Assembly: GCA_905250115.1 (NCBI GenBank)
Contig: CAJNOI010000009.1
Coordinates: 1,016,818 to 1,080,817, forward strand
Length of the DNA stretch: 64,000 nucleotides
Direction: 5' to 3'
DNA from: Adineta steineri
Lineage: Eukaryota > Rotifera > Eurotatoria > Adinetida > Adinetidae
In this document: positions 1-14,124 of the stretch, piece by piece
How the letters are laid out: each line of letters starts with the position of its first letter
Numbering within the stretch: position 1 is the first letter of the stretch
Position numbers and translations under genes: made by a program
The notes under the pieces: generated by a model
Database searches by the model: none
What the model saw: only the letters and a program-made list of their open reading frames with translations
Told to the model about the DNA's origin: nothing

Positions 1-3000
1 TGATTCAATAAAATCTTCGAATTTTTCACATCAATTTTCATCTTTATTATCATTTAATAATCGTTCGGATAATATTATTCTTTGGTATAAAGATGATACA
101 CAAGTTATTGGTGTTAATTCCATATCAAATAATCCAAAAAAATATATTATTAATCAGATCAATGCTCATACATATCAATTAACGATAATTAATATTCAAT
201 TGGAATCAACTGGATTGTATAAGTGTCAAAATTTTACGGCAAAAGAAGAAAATCATTTTCAAATTAATGTTATTGGTATGTCTCGATTTGAAATTTGTTC
301 TTCAAATGAATTCATTCATGTTCATTTAGCCCCCCTATTTATTTTCTCTTTAAGAAATCAAAGCAAACATCTGCTACTGAATGTTATTCATAGAGAGAAG
401 ATAATCACTATCGTTTAGAGAAAAAAAGGTTACAAGGCGAAACAGTCGTACAATCAATTATGAGCAGCGATCGAAGAGAAATAATCATCATTAGATAAAT
501 AAAAAGCGGGAAGTTATCGATAGTTGACTCATTTTTACTTTCGAGATATTAAATGAAGTGCAATACAGAAGACTTCTATTGAATAGTAATGATATTAAAT
601 TGATTGTCTTCTGTTGAATCGTTTAAGCAATAGATAATCATATCAAGATTACGCAAGTCTTTTGCAGATATTTTATCCAATAAACATAATACAGATCATA
701 TAACAATCGTCGGTAAAGAATATATCATTTTAGCACGTACAGTGATAAATTCTTTTTCTAAGATACATAGTAACAACAGTGACTTATATTTGCTCGTTAT
801 TGATCTATAAATAAGACAGAAATAAATGATGTTAATTTTCAATCTGGGTGTCATCTTAGTTTCGCTTGTATAGATTTTGGTAAATCTTTGTTTGTCCAAT
901 TAATACATCTCTTTATTTTTTTCAGTTCCACCATCTCGTCTTCATATAACTTCATCAACACAATTACCTGTTATTGATGGAACATTAGTGTCATTTAATT
1001 GTACAACTGAACGTGTTTATCCAAATCCAATATTTGAATGGTATAAAAATGATAAACTTATTCAAAGGTGTGTGTATTATTCTTTCTTTCTTTCAAAAAA
1101 ATCAAAACAACATATTTCTTTTGTTAGTTCAATCGGCAATCAAACAGATTCGATACTCTTTTCAAGTTCATCTATTTTGACACTTTTACTAACACCTGCT
1201 GATCATAATCATATACTACGTTGTCAAGTATCAAATGAAGCGAGTATTGATGAAACCTATACGGAAGTTAAACTTGATATCTTATGTTAGTTACAAATTT
1301 TCTTTAATCTTTTCACGAAAATAACAACTTCTTTTTTTATATATATAGTCAAACCAATTATCAATTTTTTCTTTCATGAAAAAGAAATAACTACAAATAT
1401 ATTAACAGTAATTGAAAATACATCGGAAATAATTCAATGTAAAATATCATCGAATCCATCAATAATACCAAATATTGAATGGTATAAAAACGATCAATTA
1501 ATTCTTGGTAAGAATTAGATAATTTAATTGTCTAGAGTTTTTTTTCAGTTAGATAAGACATATAAATTGATTGATCATGTGATGATTATAGGAGAATATC
1601 AAGAACAATTACGAATAGATTTTGTTGGTATAGAAAAATTATCTTGTCGAGCAAAGAATACAATTGGACAAACAGAAGCTAATATTGATATTAATATTCT
1701 TTGTAAGATAAAAATTATTCATGAGAAAAAAAAAGAAAATATTTATTTATTTTTATCTTCGAATGATTAGATAAACCAAAATTATCAATAAATGAAAATG
1801 TAACATTAAATCAAACTGATAAATTAGTTTTAAAATGTTTAATTGATGCAAATCCATCATGTGATCAAATTCGTTGGTTATTTAATGAAAAAGAATTAAT
1901 TATACAACCATGTACAAAAAATAAAATAGCTGAATATATTATAGAAAATATCGATCGGTCACAAGCTGGAAAATATACATGTGAAGTTAAAAATTCATTA
2001 CATACTAGTTTCATTAATGAATATGATGGAATATCAGCTATATCAACATACGTTCAAGTACAATGTAAGAATCTTTTTTATACAATCAAAATTTGGAGTT
2101 TACGAGTTTCAAGTTTTTCGACAAATTGTAGTTTGTAACAGTGATTTATTTAGAGGGAGGGCTGAGATGGCGGCGCCCTCCCGAAACTTGCAATTTTTGT
2201 GCTTATACTATGTATTTGCCCTCCCGGAAATCGCTATCGCACTCCCGAAAGGAAAAACCTAGATAACACACTGGTTTCTAACTATGCGCTTTTTTCCCTT
2301 GAGTATCACCAGTACAGTCTATAGTATCTATTAGAGCGATCAAAAACAGATGATTACAGTTTTCAGGAAGAGTTTTTCGCGAAAACTTAGATATCCGTAA
2401 ATTCTAAATTTGGAGCACACTTAACTTGACCTTCTGATAATTGATTAAATCATATAGTATAGTCTTGTATTACATAATGAGTACCAGTTAGTTATAATAA
2501 GATTATTATCAGAATAGCGTAGCAAATATGTAGTTACCAATCCTTCTTGGTCAACTGTATCTATAAAGACAATTTTCTTCTTCAGCTGGGTATTCACCCG
2601 AAGTAGTGTCCTTGCCACCATTTTGTTTAATGATAAAATATACAAAAATCCTAAAAGATTATGGCATATGCAGTGTTTTATCTAGGTTTTTCCTTTAGAG
2701 AGTGCGATAGCGATTTCCGGGAGGGCGCAAACCTAATTTCTAGAGGGAAAATACATAACAAAAGCAAAACAAATGCAATCTTCGGGAAGGCGTCGCCATC
2801 TCTGCCCTCTCTCTAGATAAATCATTGGGCATATGTCCTTTAACTTATTGAACCTTGTAATCATTCTGTTCATGACCATAAAAATAAACATCTCATCGCA
2901 AGATTAATCTCTTTATTTAGATGCACCCTACATATTGAATATTCATAATAAACTTGCAATTATCGAAAATTCTGAAATAAAAACTGAGTGTTTGGTTGAT

Positions 3001-4529
3001 GCTTATCCAAAAGCTGATATCATCTGGTATGAATCATCTGATAAAAATTTGAATTTATATACAAAAGAAAAATTATATAATAATACTATTGTCTCATCTG
3101 AATTAAATTGTAAGTTGATTATTTTTTATCTTCAATTAATTTATTATAATTTTTAAGTACCATCATCATATTTACCAAAATTTGGTTTATACCGTTGTGT
3201 TGCGAAGAATGTTTTTGGTCAACATGAATATTCTATTGAATTTCAACGACCAGGTTTACCTGATCCACCCATTCAATTACAAGTTAAAAATCTAACTCAT
3301 TCTTCATTTATATTAAATTGGCAACCAGGTTATGATGGTGGTTCCGAACAAATATATCATATTATTCTTAATAATAATGATACGAGAGGAAGACAAACAA
3401 ATAATAATTTTATACGATACGATGATTTGAACGAAAATACACGATATATTGTTAAAATTCGTTCAAAAAATGAAATCGGTTATAGTAATTTTACATCGAA
3501 TATAATTATTACAACAAAAAAATCTTCAATTCATTTTGAAGAATTTCCAATAATTCAACAAGCTTATTATAGTATCGATAATCATCGAATACATTTTCAA
3601 ATAAGTCCAATACGATCAAAATTAATACCCATCGATCAATTATGTATTCAACATTATAATAATGATGAAATACCACCATGTATTCCTCTTAATTCATTTC
3701 ATACATTAAATGATGAACTTGAAATACAAATTGAACAAATGAATATACGTTTAAAATTATGTTTAATTAATCAAACAGATATTTGTTCAAAATCAATACA
3801 AATTCCAACGACGATTCCATTAATAAATGAATCCGCTGAATTAATCTTAGTTTTAACTGGTAAGATAGATTTTTTTTTCGAATAATCGATTAATATTTTT
3901 CTCTTAGGAGGAATTATTGGTTTATGTATTGTTTTTGGTTTAATTGGTTTATTTATTTGTATTCGTCAACAAAGACGTAAACAAACTTCGAAAACTGGTT
4001 CAACTGATACATTAAAAACGAATTCAGAAAATTTAAATGGTATGACATCAGTTCGTGTTAATGATACGAATTCATGTCTTTATTATCCATCGAATCAATC
4101 TCGACCATTGTATTATAATGATGAAACAACGGGTGTTTATTCAATTCAACGTAAATAGAAAAAAAAATTCATTAATTGAAATAGTAGTTTTTTTGGTTTT
4201 GTTTAGAAAAGAAAAGTTCGATTTGTCTTGATTCTGGTATGCCATCAACAACTTCAAATAATTCGGATTCAGCTGGTTCACAAGCTTTATCATCATCAGA
4301 TTTTTACGAACGTTCCGATGGTGAACATCTTGTTAATGGAAAATTATCAGCAAATAGAATTATTCAATCAGCTTATACATTAGCTAGAGAACGAGAAAAT
4401 CATATGAAGAATGTTCCAATAAATGAACGAATATCATCATCATCAGCATCATCAGAAGAAGAAAGTGGCTTTTCAACACCAACAATAATTCATAATGGAA
4501 AAAAACTTGTCTATGAAGTTGTTGTATGA
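1..4529 (+). CDS. Nephrin-like Ig/FN3 cell-adhesion receptor, 5' end outside window
   Basis: Spliced gene cut by the left edge. Exons I can join in frame: 1-275, 926-1067, 1128-1285, 1349-1507, 1592-1702, 1771-2064, 2921-3109, 3158-3859, 3908-4150 and 4207-4529. They encode five Ig-like domains with paired Cys and the D/S-x-G-x-Y-x-C signature (for example SAGKYTC and ESTGLYKC), then one FN3 domain (NWQPGYDGG motif near 3320-3360), one membrane helix (GLCIVFGLIGLFICI, about 3920-3965), and a basic stop-transfer RQQRRK. The cytoplasmic tail is Ser-rich and ends in YEVVV, a hydrophobic C-terminus of the class II PDZ-ligand type. Ig domains followed by one membrane-proximal FN3 is the nephrin/hibris/sticks-and-stones layout; Kirrel-type partners lack the FN3. 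Such proteins mediate heterophilic adhesion at the plasma membrane. Most introns are 47-84 bp; the 2065-2920 intron is swollen by two transposon insertions. Orthology to nephrin rather than another Ig/FN3 receptor is inferred. Confidence 0.8.
2139..2273. mobile_element. hAT-like MITE, copy A
   Basis: Begins CAGTGATTTATTTAG and ends CTAGATAACACACTG, so its ends are imperfect inverted repeats starting CAGTG. It is flanked by gtttgtaa (2131-2138) and gtttctaa (2274-2281), an 8-bp candidate target duplication with one mismatch. The interior is GC-rich compared with its surroundings and has no coding capacity. It lies in a nephrin-gene intron. Eight-bp duplications and CAGTG-type ends are typical of hAT transposons. 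Confidence 0.8.
2671..2827. mobile_element. hAT-like MITE, copy B, inverted relative to copy A
   Basis: Begins CAGTGTTTTATCTAGG and ends CTAGATAAATCATTG. It is flanked on both sides by a perfect 8-bp duplication, ggcatatg (2663-2670 and 2828-2835). Its reverse complement matches copy A (2139-2273) over most of its length, for example the block GGAAATCGCTATCGC. The two copies therefore form a long inverted repeat about 400 bp apart in the same intron. Confidence 0.85.
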
Positions 4530-5374
4530 ATTATCTTATATATGTATACTTGTATATGTCTATTGTATTTCATTTATATATTTAAATTTTTTTTGTGTAT
4601 GTTGGTTTTTGTTTTATAGAAGAAAATAATTGAGCTTTGTAAGACAAATGAAAATATATGATTATTTATTACTAGTCGAACTTAAAGAAACTGCACACTT
4701 CTTTTGTCTTAGAAATACATTATATATGACGAATCAATTTGCTTACGAGACATCGTTTTCATACTCAGAAATTGATCATAATTGTTTTTCTTTACATAGG
4801 ATCAGGGGCGGATCGACAGGGAATGAGATGGGGACGGCCGCACCCCCTTCGGATCTGATTTTTTTCCAAAATATTGGATTTTTATCGTAACCGCATCCCC
4901 CTTAAAAATTCGGTGATCCGCCACTGCACAGGATTTGTCAAATACAAGCAGGTATTTAGAAAGATGCATAAGTCTCGTATCTGCCTACGTTTCATCTTAT
5001 TCACGATGAATAAATTGAGAATTGTATAGGTTTTTTTTGTTTGTTTCTATATATTATTAATAAATCTTTACTTGTTTATGTCTGTTTCTCTACAATATGC
5101 TTGTTTAGGTAGCAATAGTTGGATTTGTATAGGCTTCTTATCGTCAAATTTAATAATCATATATGAAATAGAAAAAAACATCGTATGAAAATTTTTATAT
5201 AAACAATATTCACTGCTCACTTTCATTTGATAGGAATCACATGCAAAGTTTGTACCGTGTACAATTCATACTCCATTGTCAATACATCATATAATCTTAT
5301 GAATATTGAAATAGATAAGAAGTATTTTCTTTATTTTTATGTTTATTTTTTTTATTAATTTAATTCTTTCTTAG
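4530..5374. other. Non-coding stretch after the nephrin-like gene
   Basis: Probable 3' UTR and spacer. AT-rich, apart from the MITE at 4803-4926. I see no exon with good coding character; the open frame at 4630-4890 runs through the MITE and is spurious. A splice acceptor at 5371-5374 opens the next gene. Confidence 0.6.
4803..4926. mobile_element. hAT-like MITE with CAGGGGCGGATC ends
   Basis: Left end CAGGGGCGGATC, right end GATCCGCCACTG: inverted termini of about 12 bp with one mismatch. Flanks cataggat (4795-4802) and cacaggat (4927-4934) form an 8-bp candidate duplication with one mismatch. The element is 124 bp, locally GC-rich and non-coding. It lies in the 3' flank or 3' UTR of the nephrin-like gene. 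Its termini differ from those of the elements at 2139, 2671 and 15453, so it belongs to another subfamily. Confidence 0.8.
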
Positions 5375-6822
5375 ACCTCCACATCCTGTTTTGGATAATT
5401 CAAAAAAAATGATGCAAATTATCGGTATAAAATAAAAATAAATATATCTAATTTTTCAATTTTTTTTGTAGCTAATCCACTCTATGATAAATTAACAATA
5501 TCACGTGCTGGTCATATTCGAAAACATAATTCACCTGAATATGATTGCAAATTCATACGATTAAATAGACGAAAGGAAAAAGCTATGATAACATCTCCCA
5601 AATCATCGAATAGTGAAGTAAGAAAGAAATAATATCATTTGTCATCTTGAGATATTGATTAAGAAGACCTGGTATATTCTATTTGCTTTACAAATAAGAA
5701 TGTATTATATAAGAACTTTTTTTCATTAGAAAAAGAAATCTTATTTCGTTGTCGTCATTTCATATTTTGAAAATAAATAAAAAAGGAGAAATTAATATTA
5801 TTTTACGTATAGAAAATCTCCATATTGACAAATATAGATTATTTTACAAGGAGAGAGTGTACTTTAAATAGAAAACATATCGAGGTACAAAAACGGTTCA
5901 AAGTGCATTAGAAAAAAATGTCAAGAGCGTTGTTTTATTCTAGAATTGCCTATATTTTTAGTCATTGTCAATCAATAATAATCAAATACAATCGAAACTT
6001 GTCTCTGAAAATCGAAATAGTGTATCAACTGTTCGTACCGAAAATGACAGAAAATCTAATATAACTAATACGACTCGTTATATAACTACTCATCAAGGTT
6101 TTGAAATTCGACGATATTCTTCTCATAATTGGTTATCAGTTGATCTTCTAACTAAAGATGCATGTCAATCTCAAGATAAAACATTTCGTGAAATGCTTGA
6201 TAAACAAGAACAAAATGAATTTATACCGCATAAAATTTATACCTTAGAATATTATCGTAAGCGTTATCAAAATTTATTACAATCATATAAACATGGCAAT
6301 TTAACTTATGATCAATGGGCGAAACAAAATTATCAATTACATTGTTTGAGAACATTGTATACACAAGCATATAAACGTGAACAACATTGTCGGAATTTAT
6401 ATGCACAAAAGTTACGTCAACGACATGCTCAAAGTGTATTTAAACAATGGAAAGAAGCAAAAAATGAAGAAAATCTTGGAAATCATCGTCGAAATACTGA
6501 TCATAGTCAACAAACAACAGAAATAATATCTGTTTCATCAAATCCTTCAATGTCTCCTCGTAATAATACAACAAATCGTATATCAATGTCAACTATTGTC
6601 GACAATGATTCAGAAGTACGATCAGTTGTGCAGCCTATGAACTCATCAAAATATAATCTAAATACATTATATATGTTAGATAATCAACGATCATCTTTAC
6701 AAGCAATGCTAAAACGAGTCGTCGGACTTGCTAAACCACTACCACCACCACCACAACCGCAAAAGGCTACTTCATCGATAACAAACTTTAGTAGTGATAG
6801 TGGTTTTGAATCAAATCTTTAA
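5375..6822 (+). CDS. Unrecognised protein with basic helical region and Pro-rich tail
   Basis: Three exons join in frame: 5375-5424, 5472-5617 and 5962-6822, with acceptors ttag, gtag and tag and donors GTATAA and GTAAGA. An in-frame ATG at 5409 would give about 340 residues; the open frame before it may instead continue from an upstream exon I cannot identify. The N-terminal part contains NPLYDKL and a basic cluster RLNRRKEKA. The middle (roughly residues 120-210) is Tyr-, Gln- and Arg-rich and probably helical (YYRKRYQNLL, YAQKLRQRH). The end is low-complexity with a proline run before SSDSGFESNL. I see no known enzyme or domain signature. It might be a cytoskeletal or scaffold protein, but that is only an impression from composition. 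The nephrin-like gene ends 845 bp upstream on the same strand. Confidence 0.6.
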
Positions 6823-7905
6823 AAATAAATATTATTTTCTGACTATTGAATAAAATTTAACGACGTAGATTATTGATAATATCAAAAAACAAATCAAGAT
6901 TTGACAGAAATAAGACCACCTCTGTCAATTTTGTTAATATTTCTTTTAATTCATATAAACAAATCATTCATTTTTTCTCTTGACATATTCATAACTCGTA
7001 TTATTTATTCTAATTAATATTCGTTAGCCTATGAAAAATATAGAGATAAATTTACAAACGATATCAGGAGATAAATATATTCAATATCTTAAGATGTTGA
7101 TGGTGATAGCGATAATGTAATATATTTGATTGTCATCTTTCTATCTATCAACGCTAATTGTCAATGATGAGAGAATAGACATGCGTATATTATGTATATA
7201 TCTACGGTTAATATGTATAACGAAAAAAGAAGAGCGAGAAGAAAAAAAAAGGCTTCGAATTTTGTCATTGATTTATGTTTATTGAGGATCAAACGCCTAT
7301 AAGATTTAAATGATTAAAAAAGTTAACAATACAATTGCAAATCACGCATATTTATCTTTTTTGACACTTACACAAAAATAAGCAAAACATAAAAAACGAT
7401 TGTATAATTGATGTTTTTAATATCTTCGATAAATATTAAATTCTAAAAGCAATCATACATTTTTCTCACGTATCAATACGTATGTCATATTTGATATATC
7501 TGTTCTATTGTCTTGTATTTTTTATCCCTATACTAAATGATATATGTATATACATATATATTTCTATGTAATAATTATTTTCTTTTGCATTGTATATCTA
7601 TAATGTCTATTCATTTTTCTTCGCACTTTTTTTATTTTATTATCAACATACGAAAAAAAGAATACTTATAAGAGAGAGATGTCCGCTGGCGTGCTTGTAA
7701 GAATGTGTCATATACTATATGAAATAGAAGAATGTCAACCTTCGTATACAGTTTTTCTCTTTTTATTTTATGCTTAAATTACAAACAAGCTTACAAATTT
7801 GATAAAATTTTATATAGTATGTCAAAAAAAAGTATATGGTCATCATGATGAGAAGAAGGAAATATGAAATAATTAATATTAGTTTTCTTTTCAGATTTAT
7901 CTAAA
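6823..7905. other. Intergenic, AT-rich
   Basis: Stretch between the unrecognised gene and the collagen-olfactomedin gene. Very AT-rich with short A and T runs. It includes a probable splice acceptor (ttttcag at about 7889-7895) just before the next start codon, so part may be a 5' UTR intron. I see no coding exon or RNA gene. Confidence 0.5.
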
Positions 7906-9892
7906 ATGCGATCATCAAATTCAATGCATGCGATTCATTACAATGTATCAGCACGTCATCATATTATTATTTTATATTTACTTATTGTGGGTTTAATTCT
8001 ATTATGGGGATTTTCTTTTATTCATTTTTTTCGTGTTGTTCGGACTACTATGACTGATTTGGTTCAAACTAAACAACGATTAACGGATCTAGAAGCAGTA
8101 CAAATTACAATTTCAACGACAGCAAATGGTTATGATGCATTAAATCGTCGATCAAGACATGCACGGCTTAAATCAAAATTATTACATAAACAACAACAAG
8201 AGCCAGAAGAAATAGTTGATTTAGATTCAATTTTTGGTTCATTTTATTTCAAAGTACCAGTAAGGAGAAAAAAGATTTAAATTAAAATTGATTATTTAAT
8301 TTATAATAGCCAATTGCAATGTCAACATTTTGTGTTAAATCAGTAGATCATTGTAAGAAATTAGTCAGTGAAAATGAAGGTAAACTTAATAAAATATTTC
8401 CGTATATATATGATCTATTCGTAGAATTACGAGGTCCAAAAGGTGATCAAGGTGAACGTGGCTATCCTGGATTACCAGGATTACCTGGTCTAAGGGGACC
8501 ACCAGGCCCACCCGGTAAGCTAAATTTTATAGAATTTTTATGTGTTGTATAATTTATTTGGATTGAAGGATTACCTGGTGTTATGGGTTTTCCAGGAGCT
8601 ATTGGTCCTCAAGGACCTAAAGGAGATCCAGGTGAATCAATCGAAGGACCACCAGGTAGATTAACTAACTTAATTGACAAAGATTTATATTGAATATTTG
8701 TATTCAAAGGTCCTCCAGGTCCAACAGGACTTCCTGGATTTCCAGGTCAACGTGGTGATGTTGGTTCTCAAGGTTCTCCCGTATGTTTGAACACTTACAA
8801 CTCTTCTATACTATTTCGTTTTTAATATCAATAGGGAGTTTGTACATGTCCGGCGCCATCATCATCATTGACATTACCTTTCACATCTAATGATCCTAAA
8901 CAAGGTTTTTTATACTATTTTAAATATCTTTCATTATTTTAAATCTTTATTTAATTCAATATTTAGATTTAGCTAGACGTGACGGTAAGAGAACTTAAAA
9001 ATAAAATATTCTTAATTTTTATATCTCCGTATTATCTCAAAATAGCCATTCTTCGTCGTGCACAACGTAAATAATATATATTTTTAAAATATTTTCCATT
9101 AAAATTTTTATTTAAGGTTGTATCTTCTCTTTTATTGGTACACCTGTTCTTCTCAAACAAGATAATTATACATTTGGTGCTTGGTTTAAAGATCCAATGC
9201 CACGAACTGCTAATGGTGCTCAAAAAGTATATGTTACACGTCATACAATCGGTAATCTATTATATGAATATAATAGTGAACAAGATTTAGTTAATAGTAA
9301 ACCTAATCGTGTTATAACATTACCCTATCCATATTCAGGTGTTAATCATATTGTTTATCAAGGAAGTTTTATATATAATGTTGAAAATAAAAATACAATA
9401 ATACGTCTTGATCTTGTATCCGAAACTGAAACACAATCTATTGAAATACCTGCAAATCGCGAACCACTTTATAATACTCCACAATCAAGTTGGTATGATT
9501 TTTCAATCGATGAAAATGGTCTTTGGATATTATATCGTGAACAAACTACAAAAAATTTTATAGCCGCTAAAATAAATCCCGATACATTAGATACACAAAA
9601 AACATGGGTATTACCATATAATCCATCAAGTTTAAGTCAAGCATTTATTGCTTATGGTGTATTTTATGGTGTACAATATTATAATAAACAACAATCTTAT
9701 ATTGATGTTGTTTATGATATTTATTCAAATGTTGCATTTACAACAACAAAAATTATTTTTGCTGTACCATTTCAATTTCTCGTCCAATTAACTTACAATC
9801 CTTATGAAGGCAAATTATTTGCTTGGGATAATAAACATTTAATTTACTATGTCTATAATGTTCAACGTGATAAAACGTTTAAATGTTTGTGA
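7906..9892 (+). CDS. Collagen-olfactomedin type II membrane protein (gliomedin/colmedin-like)
   Basis: Eight exons join in frame: 7906-8259, 8310-8514, 8569-8655, 8710-8780, 8835-8904, 8967-8984, 9046-9066 and 9117-9892, totalling 533 codons plus stop. Near the N-terminus is a hydrophobic helix (about residues 20-42, [17 protein letters not shown]) without a signal-peptide cleavage site, so a type II membrane protein. A basic stretch, RRSRHAR, could be a proprotein-convertase site. Gly-X-Y collagen repeats occupy exons 2-4 ([16 protein letters not shown] and similar). The last exon is an olfactomedin domain: it opens with [10 protein letters not shown], has the GAWFKDPM motif, and closes with the second Cys in FKCL. 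This layout matches gliomedin of vertebrates and UNC-122/colmedin of nematodes, extracellular matrix-linked receptors at neural and muscle surfaces. Two internal exons of 18 and 21 bp are unusually small. The function is inferred from architecture. Confidence 0.85.
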
Positions 9893-12377
<2,485 letters not shown>

Positions 12378-12509
12378 TAACCTGGTATTTCTTCATCTTG
12401 ATTAAGGCTATGCTAAAGCCTTCGTTTAATTATTAGACAACTGATCTCTTACAAATTGTTTTGTTTTTTTTCTTTATTATTTGAAAAAGAAAAATACAAA
12501 ATAAATTTA

Positions 12510-12960
12510 TTATGGTATCTTAGGTAAATGAAAACGGGGAATAACATCCGGATATTTTTTCGCATCATATGTGGGTACTATACCACTTGGTGGAGTTCGA
12601 TTAGGTGTATGAGCAAAACGACCGTATAGATTTTGTTCTGTTTGTTTTAAATATTCTATACGTTTTATAGTTGGATTTTGATATTCACGTTGAGTTTCAG
12701 TATCTGTTACATAAGTAGGTGCTTGTCGATGGCCCGTAACTAAAATGGATTAGAGAGAAATTGTTCTAGAATCCATATTTGTACTTACTCGATTCATTAA
12801 GAGTTGCAATTTCTTCTCGTAAAATACTGGTTGACCAATTTTGTTTTACTTAAAAGTTAAAAATTATATTTTTTCCAGAAAAAAACTCATTTAGTGGAAT
12901 TATTTTCATACATGAAGAACGATTCGCTTGTACTATTTGTTTAGCAATATTATGTTCCAT
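12510..12960 (-). CDS. Small unrecognised protein of 112 residues
   Basis: Three minus-strand exons join in frame: 12912-12960 (start MEHNIAKQ), 12789-12848 and 12510-12739 (ending FHLPKIP then stop). Donors GTATG and GTAAGT and acceptors AAG and TAG fit the local intron style; introns are about 50-65 bp. The product is basic, Tyr- and Pro-rich, with an N-terminal helix-like part (SILREEIATL) and a Pro/Tyr tail (NRTPPSGIVPTYD). No domain is recognisable. Short Pro/Tyr-rich proteins of this size include ciliary microtubule inner proteins, but I cannot show that relation. Its stop lies about 130 bp from the stop of the convergent Val/Pro-repeat gene, so their 3' ends nearly meet. Confidence 0.6.
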
Positions 12961-14124
12961 ATTTATTATTATTAATCGTGTTATCAACAAGTGTGTCTGT
13001 ATTCTATCAACGTATAACTGTTTTCTTTTTCTTAGTTTTATGTGTATGAAAGTAATTCTATTAAAACATTATTGTTTTTCTCACTTTGCGTTCCGTATAA
13101 TCATCTGTTCTGTTATTTTTTAGGTAAAATTTTCTTATTTTTATCGAAAGAAAAAATTAATTGATCGAGCCAATTTCCTATTTCACCCTTATACTTATTT
13201 ATTTAGAACAAAATTGAAACTGTTAATAATAATGTAAGGAAACATTTTATGAAAAAATTTTAGCTTATTAAATGCACATATGATATACAAGTAGAAATAA
13301 AAACTTTATACAGTATACGATTCTAAGATGTATATTATATTTTTATAAAACTATCTTATTGAGATTAGGATTTTTTTTTCTATTTATGAGAGTGGTACCC
13401 ATCTGGCTACTGTTAATTTTCACACCTGTGAGTTGCTAACATTCTTTTCTTCTTCTTCTTGTTCTTTTTTTTTCTTTTATTAGATTATCAATATAGATGT
13501 GTAGTAATGACGTGATACCAAAAGAATAGCACAAAAAAAAGAGGAGAAGAAGAAGAGGAGGAAGAAGAACAACAACGAGAACAAATGTAAATCGTTCTAA
13601 GAAGAAAAGGAAACGGAAGAAAGTATCGAATGGAAACGTTTTCTCTATCACATGTGTGCAATACATTCCCTATGGCAGAAGTATTCTTACGCCGTCTGCT
13701 TGTCTTTCTCTCTTCTACAGTGAACATGTGTTGCAGGCAATCATCATGCGAATAGACTAGTCAATGATGACGGCTGTTGTATATATGCGTGTTAGGTGGC
13801 AAAAGAGAGAGAGAGAGAGGGAGAGGGAGAGAATAGAAGAAATAATGGCAGCAACAGCAGTACCAGCCGGCCATACGGATGTGGTAGAAAAAATGTGTAT
13901 GCGCTATAACACAAGCTGCTAAAACATACAAACGATCATACTTCATCTTATTTCTATCTTTCATTGATCTTTTTCTTTCAAATAAAGGATACGAACTAAT
14001 CCAAAGGTGTATAGTATTAATGTCATATATATTGAAAAAAAAGAAAATATGAATGAGTAAGCTCGATTAAATTGTAAACAAAATCTTTATCTTGTTTTTT
14101 TTTATTATTATATTTAGTACGAAT
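12961..14124. other. Intergenic with purine/pyrimidine simple repeats
   Basis: 5' flanks of two divergent genes. It contains polypurine stretches (13539-13620) and a GA microsatellite at about 13804-13832. A probable acceptor (tatttag, about 14111-14117) just before the bHLH start codon suggests a 5' UTR intron. No coding exon supported. Confidence 0.5.

Noticed and set aside
2139..2827. One 690-bp transposon with 140-bp terminal inverted repeats
   Set aside because: Each arm has CAGTG-type ends on both sides and its own 8-bp flanking duplication, so two separate insertions fit better.
4630..4890. Open frame of 86 codons on the + strand
   Set aside because: It runs into the MITE at 4803-4926 and shows no splice or family support.
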